From: Vibrio zhanjiangensis
Lineage (GTDB): Bacteria; Pseudomonadota; Gammaproteobacteria; Enterobacterales; Vibrionaceae
Direction: 5' to 3'
Assembly: GCF_030161235.1 (NCBI RefSeq)
Contig: NZ_BSPW01000074.1
Location: 1 to 44,129, forward strand
Length of the DNA stretch: 44,129 nt
Of this stretch, positions 36,101 to 44,129 are shown piece after piece (positions within the stretch are counted from its first letter, which is position 1; every line of letters starts with the position of its first letter). The notes under the pieces were generated by a model, which saw only the letters and a list, made by a program, of their open reading frames with translations, was not told the origin of the DNA and did not search any database. Position numbers and translations under genes: made by a program.

Positions 36101-39100
36101 TAATGCTCGGTAAAGCAAATATCTACACCCATGTCGGTGATGGTACCAGTATAGGATTATTTGCGGGTGAAGCAAATGTGATGACCAAGGTCGGTAACGG
36201 TACAACCTTGGCAGCGATGTTTGGTAAATCCAACATCATGACTCATGTTGGAGATGGCTTAACCGGTGTTTTGGCACTGGGCGAAGCCAATATTGTCACT
36301 AAGATAGGCGATGATTTCATGGGTGTTGTGGCAGCTGCAAAAGCGAATGTGGTCACTCATGTTGGTGATGCGACAACAGCCGCTTTGTTAGCGGGTAAAG
36401 GCAATATCCTGACCAAAGTTGGTCAAGGCACCACTGTGGGTTTGCTGATTTCCGATGTGGGTAACGTGATGACTCATGTCGGGGATGGTAAAACTATTGG
36501 CATTAGTAAAGGTAAGGCTAACATCATTACTAAAGTGGGCGATGGCTTAGGTGTTAATGTCGGTTGGGGGCAAGCCAACGTGTTTACTCAGATTGGTAGT
36601 GGCGATCGCTACAACTTTGCTAAAGGTGATGCGAACATTATTACCAAAGTGGGTGACGGCGAAGAAATCACTGTTGTACAAGGTAAAGCTAATATTATTA
36701 CCCATGTGGGTGATGGTGATGATTACACTGGCGCTTGGGGGAAGGCAAACGTTATTACTAAAGTGGGTGACGGTCGCAATGTTTTACTAGCAAAAGGTGA
36801 GGCTAACGTTGTTACTCAAGTAGGAGACGGTGATAGTTATAACGCACTATGGAGTAAAGGCAATATTGTTACCAAAGTTGGTGATGGTATACAGGTGACC
36901 GCAGCACAAGGCAAAGCCAATATTACGACCACAGTAGGCCATGGTTTGGGTGTGATTGTTGCCTCTGGTGATACCAATATCAACACCAAAGTCGGTGACG
37001 GTGTTTCGGCTAATGTTGTCTGGGGCAAGTACAACATTACCAATAAAGTGGGTGATGGTCTGAATGTCACAGTGATGAAGGGGAAAGCGAACGCCAATAT
37101 TCATGTTGGGGATGGCTTAAGCATTAATGCCTCTTATGCGCAAAATAATGTAGCAATCAAAATCGGTAATGGTGATTTCTACAGCTTGGCGGTGGCATCA
37201 AGTAATACCAGCAGTAACAAACTTGCTAGCTTGTTTGACAATATCAAACAAACGGTCTTGGGAGTTGGTGGTAGTCAGGCAATTAATTACTTAGTGCAAG
37301 GTGACGAAGGCTCATCTTCTGGTACGCGCAAAGGTCGTGGTGCTATTGCAACACCAGAAATTACCAAACTGGATGGCTTCCAAATGGCTGCCATTGAGGA
37401 AGTGAGTTCTGACTTAGGTCGTCGTTTAACTGGCAGCGTGACAAAGGTAGATACGCCTGATCTTAACAAGATGCAGCATGATCTAGACCTTGATGTATCA
37501 TCAAGTCAAACATCTAACCGAATTGTTAACGGCGATGTTGAGCAAGGCGATTATGGTCGGCAATCAGAATTAGCAATAAAATCATCGCCACAAGCCAATG
37601 CAATAAGCAAACATGCAGCACAAAATGAGGCGTCACAAAATGCTCTGTTGGATAGGGATCACGCACAAGCGGATAGCCAACGTCTAGAGCAAGAAAAGAA
37701 GGCGCAGCTCGATGTCGTTGTGGGTTCGCAAAGTCAGTTAGAATCAACCGATCAACAAGCTTTGGCAAGCAATGGCCAAGTTCAATACGACGCGATGAAA
37801 GATGAATCGGAAGAGGTGATTGCCGAGCTGACAAAAGTCGCGAAAGGTCTCAATACCCTCGATGGTCAAGCTATATACACAGGCGAGTCGGGTGACCAAT
37901 GGCGCGATCTCTTCGCAGACGGCCTACTCGGTAATATTCAAAGCAAGCTTGATGGTGCTAAGCAGTTAGCCAATGACAAGATTGCTGGGGCGAAGCAGAT
38001 TCAGGCGAACAATAACAGCAAAGTCAAAGCTACCGTTGCAAAGTCTGAAGCGGGTGTAGCAAAAGGTGAGCAAAATCGAACAGGAGCAGATCAAGACATT
38101 GCTGATGCTAAAGACGATATAGAAAGACGTAAAGTTGATGCTTTTGCGAAAAGTAACGAAGCGAAACAGGCCGAATCTGATGCGTACAAGGCATCAAACG
38201 CGGCGCAGTCTCGTGGTGAGCGAGACGTCTTGAATGCAGAAAATAAAGCGACCCAAGCGCAGACAGATGCGAAACAAGCCAAACAAAACGAAGGTGATCG
38301 TCCTGACCGCGAGGGCGCAATTGGTAGTGGTCTTTCGGCTAACGGTTATACCGTAGAAGCAGGCAATGAAACAGGCAGTCATGTTGACGGACAAAGCAAA
38401 GTTTATGGAGACGGCAGGTTCAGTGAGGGGTTGAACGAGGATGAACAAGGCGCTTTTGAAGAGGCGATGAATGCTGTTAATCGCTTGCAAATTAGCGCAG
38501 GTATTCGCCAAAAATACAGTAGTCGTACGATCACCTCAATGTTCACTGAGATAAACACAGATAGTATTGTTCTGCCAACTAGCGCCTCTCAGGGTGAGAA
38601 TCGCAAATATATCCACTTGTCAGGCGTGAAGACCGATACTCCCATTTTGTCAGCGAGTGAAAACAAGGAACTGCAAGCCTTAGGTGAAAAGCAGTACGCA
38701 GAGAGAGGCAAACAGAGAGAAAATGGCGATATTGCAAGTGATGGTACGCAAACACACACTAAGAACTACCAATCCCGAGACCTCGTTCTAGAGCCAATTT
38801 CGCAATCAGAAACCATCGAATTAGGCATGCCAGAAATTGACCAAAAAGCACTAGCTGATGTTGCAGAGCGTGAAAATGTGATCATTGGGGTGCGTCCTAT
38901 TGACGGCAAGTCTAAATCGCTGATCGCTTCAAAGATGTATAGCAGTAAAGGTCTATTTGTTAAGGCAAAAAGTTCTGATTGGGGGCCAATGTCGGGATTT
39001 ATTCCAGTGGATCAGGCGTTTGCCAAAGCTTCAGCAAGAAGAGACATTGAGAAATTTAATCGACACGCTGAGCAATCTATTCAATCGGGCAATGCAGTAA

Positions 39101-42100
39101 GTGCCGATTTGTACCTCAATCAGGGACGAGTTGATGAGTTGATTTCAAAATACCAGTCTTTAACGCCATTGGAGTTGGATCCAAACAGCGGTATGTATAA
39201 AACAACCGCAATCAATGGTGAACAAGTCGTCACTTTCTTGTTGAATAAAGTGACGGTAAATGGCGATGACCTATGGCATGTTCACTACATGAAAGAGGGT
39301 GAGTTAGCGCCATTTAAGGTCATGGGCGATCCCGTGTCTAAACAGCCAATGACAGCAGACTACGACTTGCTGACTGTGATGTATCCTTATGGGGATTTAG
39401 GTCCACAGGATAAGGTCAAACAGCCATTAAATTGGGAACAGTGGAAAGAGTCTGTTACATACGAAGATTTAACGCCCAAGTACAAAGAACTATACGATAA
39501 TGAAGCCTTGTACAACAAAAAAGATGGGCCAAGCCTTGGCAATGTCAGTAATCGCCTAAAAAGGCTCAAGAGCGTAATCAATGCCGGGTTGGAAAGAACC
39601 AATGGTCTAGAAATGGTTCATCATGGAGCCGATGATTCAAATCCTTATGCGGTTATGGCAGACAACTTCCCTGCGACATTTTTTGTCCCAAAAAGTTTTT
39701 TTGCTCAGGACGGCTTAGGTGAAGGTAAAGGCTCGATCCAACACTACTTCCATGTCAATGAGTGGGGGGCGGTCGTTATTCGCAGTCCGCAGGAGTTTTC
39801 CAATTTCCAACAGGTCGCAATTAATGCAAGCTATCGAGCCTCATTCAACGATAAGTGGAATCATGGCTTGGAAGAGCCATTATTTACGACCAAACGCAAA
39901 TTGTCCCATGAATTTCTCAATGCCAGAGATGAGCTAATTAGGCGGCTATCAAAGGAGACATCGCAACGCCTTGAAGCACTGGGTCCAAAACGTCGGCCTA
40001 AGCTAAAACTCAATATTGATAGTTCGATGACTCCCCTTGAAAGGCGCAAGTTTGAGTATGAAAGACAAGGACTTCTTGTCGCGTCTGGATCATTTGGGTT
40101 GGTGATTCGAGACCCAGAGGATGCCAGTGTTCTCATTAAAGACGTTGGACAAGGGTTGGAAGGCGCGCAAGCCGAATCCCAATATTTCAATCAATTCTAT
40201 GGCGAGGACAGTTCACAGGTCTACCGAGATGCAAATGGCGATGTCTTTCTCCGAATGTTGAAAGTTCCAGGAGTTCCGGTCGCGGATCTTGCCCCTGAGG
40301 ATATTCCTCACAATGCGAGAGAAATGTTCCTAAAAATGGTCTCAGATCTGACTGAAGCCAATATCTATCACAAGGATCTTCATCTTGGTAATGTGATGTA
40401 TGATGCCGCGAGCCAGCGTTTTTGGCCAATTGACTTTGAGAGTGCGGTTGATCTGAGTTCGGGCGAGCAGCTTAAGAATCACCAAGCCGATGCCGTTATG
40501 TTCGAGAAAAGTCTTCAGAAACTGGCACAGCAAGACCGAGATGGCATCAATCCAGCTTCAGCAAAAACCGAGGATGTTAGTACATGGAGCAGGCATACTG
40601 TCACGCCGGCACCAGAGGGTGGTTCGACACGTTTTGAGGCCCAACTTATCATCCAGTTGGAAAATGATCGCGTTGTGGGTAATGCGGCAGCCAATCTTGC
40701 TGCCAAACATCCTGACAATAGTGTGATTGTTCAACTCGATGATGAGGGTCGGTACCGCGTCGTCTATGGCGATGTTTCACAGCTTTCTGGCAACCTACGT
40801 TGGCAACTCGTGGGTCATGGCCGCAATCGTTCAGGGAGTCAGAATACTCACTTAAGTGGTTATAATCCCGAGGCTTTGGCTAGTGCACTGATCAAGTTCA
40901 ATCAAGAATTTGGCCGTTCTGAAAATCTGAATGTCACGCCAAGTTATATCAGCGTAGTGGGCTGTTCCTTGGTTGAAGAAGACAGTCAGAGAAGTTTCGG
41001 TCATCGCTTTATTAAGGCCATGGATACCAATGGTATTCAAAGCGATATCTCTTTACGTAGTTCAGATCTTGCCGTTGATGACTCGGGTAGAAAACACACT
41101 CTGGCCGAGAATAAAAAATGGGTGAGGAAAGCTAAGCACCACAAAGTGGTATTGCGTTGGAATGAGCAAGGTGAAGCTATCGCTAGTGATGAGCTTATTC
41201 GCAGCGGCGTCGCCGAAGGAGACATCAACCTTTCCCATATCGGAGCGAGTCATCTTGAACAGCCAGCGCGAGGTGCCATTGGCAGTAATATTCAAGTATT
41301 TGAAGCGCCCAAGGGACACAAGGTTAACACTAAAGCTCCGGTCAGCTCCGAAGGCGAAAATAAACTCAGCTACTCAGGTAACATTCAAGTCAACGTGGGC
41401 GATGGCGAGTATACGGCAGTCAACTGGGGGACCTCCAATTTAGGCATTAAGGTCGGTACTGGTGGCTTTAAGTCATTAGCGTTTGGTGATAATAATGTCA
41501 TGCTCCACATAGGTAACGGTGAGAGTAAGCACAGCGTCGATATTGGTGGCTACAAAGCTCTAGAAGGTGCGCAGATGTTCATTGGTAATCGCAACGTAAG
41601 CTTTAACTTGGGCCAAAGCAATGATTTAGTTGTGATGATGGAAAAGTCAATGCCTACTCCGCCGCTAGTCAATCCATTTGATGGTGCTGTGCGTATTTCA
41701 GATGTGCTGAAAAGTATTGCAATCTCAGGAGAAGGCCATGACTGGCTGAGTGCCCAACAAAAGCAATGGACACTCTCGGGAGCAAAGAAATTTGTTAAAG
41801 ATATGTCGGGGTTGGACCTAAGCAGTAGTGTGGATTACACCACTTTGGTCGAATTAGATTCCCAGAACCAACCTAGTAGCCGTGGTTTGAAATATGACAC
41901 GGAAGCTGCGTTAAATAAGCGATATAATCAATGGTTAAGTGGCAATAACAGCACTGCGAACCATACTCGTGCAGATAAGTTTCGTAATGCCAATCAGCAG
42001 CTTTCGTTTAATTTTGCCGTAGGAGGCCAAGGGTCAGACATTCAAGTGACCACTGGGAACTGGAACTTTATGTTCGGCGACAATGTTCAGTCTATTTTGG

Positions 42101-43887
42101 ATACCAATCTTGGCTCGCTATTTGGCTTAATGACGCAGCAGTTCTCATCCACAGGCCAAGCAAGAACAACCTTCACTTATAACCTCCAAGATTTGCCCCG
42201 TCAGATCAAGAATAAGTTGTTGGGGAAATGGTCTGGTGTGGGTGCAGAGACGACACTTGGCGACATTTTCGATGTCGATTACACCGCATCAGGCCAAATA
42301 GTTTCTCGCAGTGGGGAAGATGTTGATGGTGTATCGATACTCAAAGAAATGTTGGAAGTCATTGGTGAGTTCAGCGGCGATCAGCTGCAAGCTTTTTTTG
42401 ATCCAGCCAAGTTGCTAGATAGTCTCAAATCGGGTCTGGATATGGGCGCCGATGGTATGAAGTCTTTCGCCCAAACTCTCGGACTAAGAGAGAAATCAGC
42501 AGAAGATGAAAACATCTCCTCAGTTTTCATCAATGGTGATAACACAGATAGTGCGCAAGGCAGTACAGATACCAAAGTCACTGAATCGCCAACAACACAA
42601 GATCGTGCTTTTGGTTTCCATTCACTTAATTTACCGAACGTATTTGCGACTATTTTTAGCTCTGACAAGCAGAACGAGATGCAATCGTTGGTGGCGGATC
42701 TTAAAAATAACCTTACTGCTGATCTTCTCAATATGGAGGAGAAAACGTTTGACTTCTTTCGTAGCAGTGGACATCTGCAAGATGATGGTGACATCAATGT
42801 ATCCCTTGGTAATTACAACTTCAATTGGGGTGGGGATGGTAAAGACTTGGGAGCATATCTAGGAGACAATAACAATTTTTGGGCTGGACGAGGCGATGAT
42901 GTTTTCTACGCCATGGGCACGTCAAATATCTTTACGGGTGGAAATGGTAATGATACAGGCGTTCTAATGGGACGTGAAAACATGATGTTTGGTGGTGATG
43001 GTCACGACACGGCAGTCGTTGCAGGCCGCATCAACCATGTTTTCCTTGGTGCGGGTGATGATCAGTCATTTGTGTTTGGCGAAGGTGGTGATATTGAAAC
43101 TGGCTCAGGTCTTGATTATGTTGTCACCACAGGCAATTTTAATCGCGTGGATACGGGGAGTGATCAAGATTATTCCGTTACCATTGGCAACAATAACCAA
43201 GTGGAGCTGGGGGCTGGAAACGACTTTGCGAATGTGTTTGGCAATGCTAACCGTATTAATGCCAGCAGGGGCAATGATGTTGTCAAACTCATGGGGTATC
43301 ACGCCGTATTGAACGGAGATGATGGCGACGATCACCTCATTGCTGCTGCTATCTCTAAGTTCAGCCAGTTTGATGGAGGTGCTGCTCACGACGTACTGGT
43401 ACTTGGCGGCTACCAAAACACTTTTAAAGGCGGTACAGGTGTGGACACTTTTATGGTGAGTGGGGACATCATTGATAACCTTGTACAAGATATTCGCAGC
43501 GAAGACAATATTGTTTTCGATGGCGTCGACTGGCAGAAACTGTGGTTCGAGCGCAGTGGCTACGATCTTAAATTGTCTATCTTACGTGATTCTGTAGGGC
43601 AGAGCGACCAATCCAAGTTTGAGCAGATTGGCTCGGTTACCTTTAATGACTACTTCAATAGCAACCGTGCTGAGATTGTGGTTGCGATGGGGGAAAAAGA
43701 CGAGGTCGGTGAGCGAGAGTATACGGCATTGTCAGAGGGTTCGATTGACGTGCTGGTCCAAGCCATGAGTGGCTTTGAACCTCAGGTGGGTGAGAATGGC
43801 TTTATTGATGGTCTAGACAGCCAGTCACAGGTTACGATAGCTACGGCTTGGATGGGCGTTAATCACAAAAAAGGAACCATAGTGTAA
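33133..43887 (+). CDS. rtxA: MARTX multifunctional-autoprocessing RTX toxin
   Basis: This 3584-residue secreted toxin is short next to V. cholerae (about 4545) and V. vulnificus (about 5200). Glycine-rich A repeats (about 80-300 and 570-700) flank two copies of a module of about 110 residues. B repeats follow (about 710-1350), then a coiled-coil linker (about 1370-1780). Two effectors come next: an ExoY-like cyclase (about 1895-2245) and a kinase-like domain (about 2255-2480). The cysteine protease domain is at about 2490-2712 (H2562, C2611) and C repeats at about 2720-3500. The repeats are thought to form a path through the host membrane and release effectors after InsP6-triggered cleavage. 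GAGG lies 7 bases before the ATG. Confidence 0.96.
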   Translation: MGKPFWRSVEYFFSGNYSADEGNNNIVAIGFGGKIHALGGDDHITVGSVDAIVYTASGNDTVVGGSAVLRVEDTTGQLFVKGSAGYANIDKNGDGHVSFSGAAGAVSIDHLGHHGNVSYDGTAAYNGVKRKGVSGNVSYKGVGGYNALWHETNQGNLSFTGAGAGNKLDRTWFNQYKGSRGDVTFDGAGAANSISSRVESGSIIFRGAGADNHIIRKGKQGDITLQGAGTSNRIERTRQVDDIYIATHGNIRFEGMGAYNSIYSDVANGDIHFSGGGAYNTITRKGSGSGFDTQGVEYARAEDIVLTSGQMHGTSIDHNNTFHAVNAVKSEREPNTYLFAIADGTYTKINKIRLYNDTETNELKYYSEAWFKKGNHLSDLAHSDVSFSGGFESNPINGGYTLSNIKLEHQQSVTVHAVEKNLTEYEWVTYANGAVIDAKDVALSDAKMGGHAIYTDGTVVDVKAVKSHRKPNTYVYAKVLGPYTKIVVVELANDTATGALKYQARSWYKEGDHTANLANEDITSANGFHSMGKGGYSLSDLNYSVNVVRSTSETVADIDEYSDQTLFKSATDSGESSGDVRFHGAGGGNVIKSDVTHGNVYFNGSGIANVILHNSRYGNTEFNGSGAANVIIKSGEQGELNFRGAGSANVLVHKSQQGKMDVYAAGAVNVLVRIGDGQYLAHLLAYGNISVHKGNGSSRIVMFGGYNTHTQIGSGNGLWVATGGFNVMTQMGKGDVTSVATGGANVVTKLGNGALTAAALGGANVITHVGSDEVESNTAAVVLGGANLLTKTGKGNVLAVMGGGANVLTHVGDGTATGVMVGGANILTKVGNGDTTGIMFGIGNVLTHIGSGQTHGVMGAAGNIFTKIGDGTSIAAMIGAGNIFTHVGEGNALAVMGGFGNVFTKIGDGDALALMVAEANVFTHIGDGTSVALMLAKGNIATKVGNGPALAAMVGNANIYTHVGRGSTFGAMIGQANVMTKVGNDLTAALMLGKANIYTHVGDGTSIGLFAGEANVMTKVGNGTTLAAMFGKSNIMTHVGDGLTGVLALGEANIVTKIGDDFMGVVAAAKANVVTHVGDATTAALLAGKGNILTKVGQGTTVGLLISDVGNVMTHVGDGKTIGISKGKANIITKVGDGLGVNVGWGQANVFTQIGSGDRYNFAKGDANIITKVGDGEEITVVQGKANIITHVGDGDDYTGAWGKANVITKVGDGRNVLLAKGEANVVTQVGDGDSYNALWSKGNIVTKVGDGIQVTAAQGKANITTTVGHGLGVIVASGDTNINTKVGDGVSANVVWGKYNITNKVGDGLNVTVMKGKANANIHVGDGLSINASYAQNNVAIKIGNGDFYSLAVASSNTSSNKLASLFDNIKQTVLGVGGSQAINYLVQGDEGSSSGTRKGRGAIATPEITKLDGFQMAAIEEVSSDLGRRLTGSVTKVDTPDLNKMQHDLDLDVSSSQTSNRIVNGDVEQGDYGRQSELAIKSSPQANAISKHAAQNEASQNALLDRDHAQADSQRLEQEKKAQLDVVVGSQSQLESTDQQALASNGQVQYDAMKDESEEVIAELTKVAKGLNTLDGQAIYTGESGDQWRDLFADGLLGNIQSKLDGAKQLANDKIAGAKQIQANNNSKVKATVAKSEAGVAKGEQNRTGADQDIADAKDDIERRKVDAFAKSNEAKQAESDAYKASNAAQSRGERDVLNAENKATQAQTDAKQAKQNEGDRPDREGAIGSGLSANGYTVEAGNETGSHVDGQSKVYGDGRFSEGLNEDEQGAFEEAMNAVNRLQISAGIRQKYSSRTITSMFTEINTDSIVLPTSASQGENRKYIHLSGVKTDTPILSASENKELQALGEKQYAERGKQRENGDIASDGTQTHTKNYQSRDLVLEPISQSETIELGMPEIDQKALADVAERENVIIGVRPIDGKSKSLIASKMYSSKGLFVKAKSSDWGPMSGFIPVDQAFAKASARRDIEKFNRHAEQSIQSGNAVSADLYLNQGRVDELISKYQSLTPLELDPNSGMYKTTAINGEQVVTFLLNKVTVNGDDLWHVHYMKEGELAPFKVMGDPVSKQPMTADYDLLTVMYPYGDLGPQDKVKQPLNWEQWKESVTYEDLTPKYKELYDNEALYNKKDGPSLGNVSNRLKRLKSVINAGLERTNGLEMVHHGADDSNPYAVMADNFPATFFVPKSFFAQDGLGEGKGSIQHYFHVNEWGAVVIRSPQEFSNFQQVAINASYRASFNDKWNHGLEEPLFTTKRKLSHEFLNARDELIRRLSKETSQRLEALGPKRRPKLKLNIDSSMTPLERRKFEYERQGLLVASGSFGLVIRDPEDASVLIKDVGQGLEGAQAESQYFNQFYGEDSSQVYRDANGDVFLRMLKVPGVPVADLAPEDIPHNAREMFLKMVSDLTEANIYHKDLHLGNVMYDAASQRFWPIDFESAVDLSSGEQLKNHQADAVMFEKSLQKLAQQDRDGINPASAKTEDVSTWSRHTVTPAPEGGSTRFEAQLIIQLENDRVVGNAAANLAAKHPDNSVIVQLDDEGRYRVVYGDVSQLSGNLRWQLVGHGRNRSGSQNTHLSGYNPEALASALIKFNQEFGRSENLNVTPSYISVVGCSLVEEDSQRSFGHRFIKAMDTNGIQSDISLRSSDLAVDDSGRKHTLAENKKWVRKAKHHKVVLRWNEQGEAIASDELIRSGVAEGDINLSHIGASHLEQPARGAIGSNIQVFEAPKGHKVNTKAPVSSEGENKLSYSGNIQVNVGDGEYTAVNWGTSNLGIKVGTGGFKSLAFGDNNVMLHIGNGESKHSVDIGGYKALEGAQMFIGNRNVSFNLGQSNDLVVMMEKSMPTPPLVNPFDGAVRISDVLKSIAISGEGHDWLSAQQKQWTLSGAKKFVKDMSGLDLSSSVDYTTLVELDSQNQPSSRGLKYDTEAALNKRYNQWLSGNNSTANHTRADKFRNANQQLSFNFAVGGQGSDIQVTTGNWNFMFGDNVQSILDTNLGSLFGLMTQQFSSTGQARTTFTYNLQDLPRQIKNKLLGKWSGVGAETTLGDIFDVDYTASGQIVSRSGEDVDGVSILKEMLEVIGEFSGDQLQAFFDPAKLLDSLKSGLDMGADGMKSFAQTLGLREKSAEDENISSVFINGDNTDSAQGSTDTKVTESPTTQDRAFGFHSLNLPNVFATIFSSDKQNEMQSLVADLKNNLTADLLNMEEKTFDFFRSSGHLQDDGDINVSLGNYNFNWGGDGKDLGAYLGDNNNFWAGRGDDVFYAMGTSNIFTGGNGNDTGVLMGRENMMFGGDGHDTAVVAGRINHVFLGAGDDQSFVFGEGGDIETGSGLDYVVTTGNFNRVDTGSDQDYSVTIGNNNQVELGAGNDFANVFGNANRINASRGNDVVKLMGYHAVLNGDDGDDHLIAAAISKFSQFDGGAAHDVLVLGGYQNTFKGGTGVDTFMVSGDIIDNLVQDIRSEDNIVFDGVDWQKLWFERSGYDLKLSILRDSVGQSDQSKFEQIGSVTFNDYFNSNRAEIVVAMGEKDEVGEREYTALSEGSIDVLVQAMSGFEPQVGENGFIDGLDSQSQVTIATAWMGVNHKKGTIV
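35250..37175 (+). repeat. MARTX B-repeat array (about 33 units of about 20 residues)
   Basis: Each unit has the core [AN]N[VI]xT[KH][VI]G[DN]G. From the second to the thirtieth unit the residue after Thr alternates: Lys at every even unit, and mostly His (three times Gln or Thr) at odd ones. The alternation breaks only at the end (NKVG, IHVG, IKIG). Confidence 0.9.
38833..39865 (+). other. ExoY-type nucleotidyl cyclase effector domain (in rtxA)
   Basis: Residues about 1895-2245 align with Pseudomonas ExoY and edema factor. Catalytic residues are present: K1939 and K1946 (SKGLFVKAKSSDWGP, seven apart as K81/K88 in ExoY), D2076 and D2078 (MTADYDL), H2164 and N2170 (six apart as H291/N297). The segment DNFPATFFVPKSF follows. 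Actin-activated production of cAMP or cGMP in the host cell is expected. Confidence 0.92.
39870..40580 (+). other. Protein-kinase-like effector domain (in rtxA)
   Basis: Residues about 2246-2482 hold kinase motifs in correct order: glycine loop ASGSFGLVI (2317-2325), K2336 (VLIKD), a candidate helix-C Glu E2348, catalytic loop HKDLHLGNVMYD (D2415, N2420) and metal-binding DFE (D2434). No APE motif or C-lobe end is seen, as in the minimal effector kinases OspG and NleH or in APH-type kinases. The substrate is unknown. Confidence 0.75.
40590..41270 (+). other. MARTX cysteine protease domain (peptidase C80, in rtxA)
   Basis: The catalytic pair is H2562 (LVGHGRN) and C2611 (VVGCSL), 49 residues apart exactly as H3519/C3568 of V. 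cholerae. The basic segment RKAKHHKVVLRW fits the InsP6-binding flap. It cleaves after Leu; KLAQQ just before the domain is a possible site. Confidence 0.93.
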
Positions 43888-43907
43888 ACATTGCCAACAT
43901 ATAAACG

Positions 43908-43936
43908 AAAGCCGCCCCACATAATTGGGCGGCCTT
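43908..43936 (+). terminator. Terminator-like hairpin after rtxA
   Basis: GCCGCCC (43911-43917) pairs with GGGCGGC (43927-43933), extended by AAA before and TTT after. The U-tract is short, so efficiency is uncertain. Confidence 0.6.
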
Positions 43937-44071
43937 TGGGTGTATGTAAGGGCCATTATTTGACTTACTTTTTCTAACTGCTGTAGTGTGTTTGAAAGAA
44001 AAGCAACCGGGCTAAATAAGTATTCGATGAGAGGAAAATATGTTTCGATATATTCAACGTCGTAGATGCAT

Positions 44072-44129
44072 ATTTCGGAGCATTCCGATCAGTTATTTCG
44101 GGATTATCCGATCACCCATTTCGGTTTAA
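44072..44129. mobile_element. Tandem 23-bp repeats resembling an IS21-family end, cut by the window edge
   Basis: ATTTCGG recurs at 44072, 44095 and 44118, exactly 23 bp apart, and CCGATCA recurs within the first two units at the same offset. Multiple repeated ends of this kind (TTTCGG...TCCGATCA) occur in IS21-type elements. No istA or istB is visible because the window ends. Confidence 0.4.

Noticed and set aside
36847..37104. Repeated TTxTTACC/GGTGATGG units considered as a CRISPR-like array
   Set aside because: The units are in-frame protein repeats of rtxA with variable DNA and no constant repeat/spacer pattern.

Overview
The window looks like Vibrio chromosomal DNA from a marine gamma-proteobacterium with moderate G+C. 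It carries a TonB cluster with a TtpC-type extra ExbB protein, a CarR/CarS-like two-component system next to OmpV, the long Vibrio form of PurC, a tiny DUF2986 protein and an rtxH-rtxC-rtxA (MARTX) operon. No rRNA, tRNA or CRISPR array was seen. Species cannot be fixed from sequence alone. The ExoY-containing MARTX recalls V. nigripulchritudo, but that is only a suggestion.

Layout. 1-3.1 kb: a minus-strand hxsD-hxsB-hxsC-hxsA cassette (His-Xaa-Ser system), with two radical SAM enzymes, a small LLNDYxLRE protein and a signal-peptide-bearing target ending in five H-x-S triplets. It runs up to an IS-like sequence at the window edge. 3.5-5.2 kb: a lipoprotein with a ClpP-like fold and a stand-alone protein with a GHG/SC cysteine-protease signature. 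5.9-10.3 kb: a PAS-LuxR regulator, purC under a PurR box, a SulA-like gene under a LexA box, a glycerophosphodiesterase and a metallo-beta-lactamase-fold hydrolase. 10.5-15.4 kb: six overlapping genes of a TonB2/3-type energy-transducing complex, closed by a strong terminator. 16.1-21.7 kb: a 1863-residue LapA-like type I secreted adhesin with a TAAG LapG-type site, Calx-beta repeats, a VWA domain and RTX repeats. 21.8-26.2 kb: two periplasmic binding proteins, a DUF2726 protein, a diguanylate cyclase, a NYN-domain protein and a DUF2986 micro-protein. 26.5-31.4 kb: a CarRS-like two-component system, OmpV, a VirK/YbjX protein, a DUF2127 membrane protein and a small zinc-ribbon protein. 32.3-43.9 kb: rtxH, rtxC and a 3584-residue MARTX toxin. 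The right edge holds 23-bp tandem repeats that resemble an IS21-family end.

How the genes work together. RtxC should acylate, or be the maturation partner for, the MARTX toxin. The rtxBDE transporter genes usually found divergent from rtxHCA are not here. Between the B repeats and the self-processing cysteine protease domain the toxin carries two cargo modules: an ExoY-type nucleotidyl cyclase with all its catalytic residues, and a compact protein-kinase-like domain (G-loop, Lys, HKDLHxxN, DFE). I do not recall a kinase among the usual MARTX effectors, so this is the best candidate for something new. The adhesin and the nearby GGDEF enzyme suggest c-di-GMP-controlled surface attachment. CarRS, OmpV and VirK/YbjX suggest an envelope-stress or antimicrobial-peptide response island. 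The hxs cassette is a known but functionally obscure peptide-modification system.
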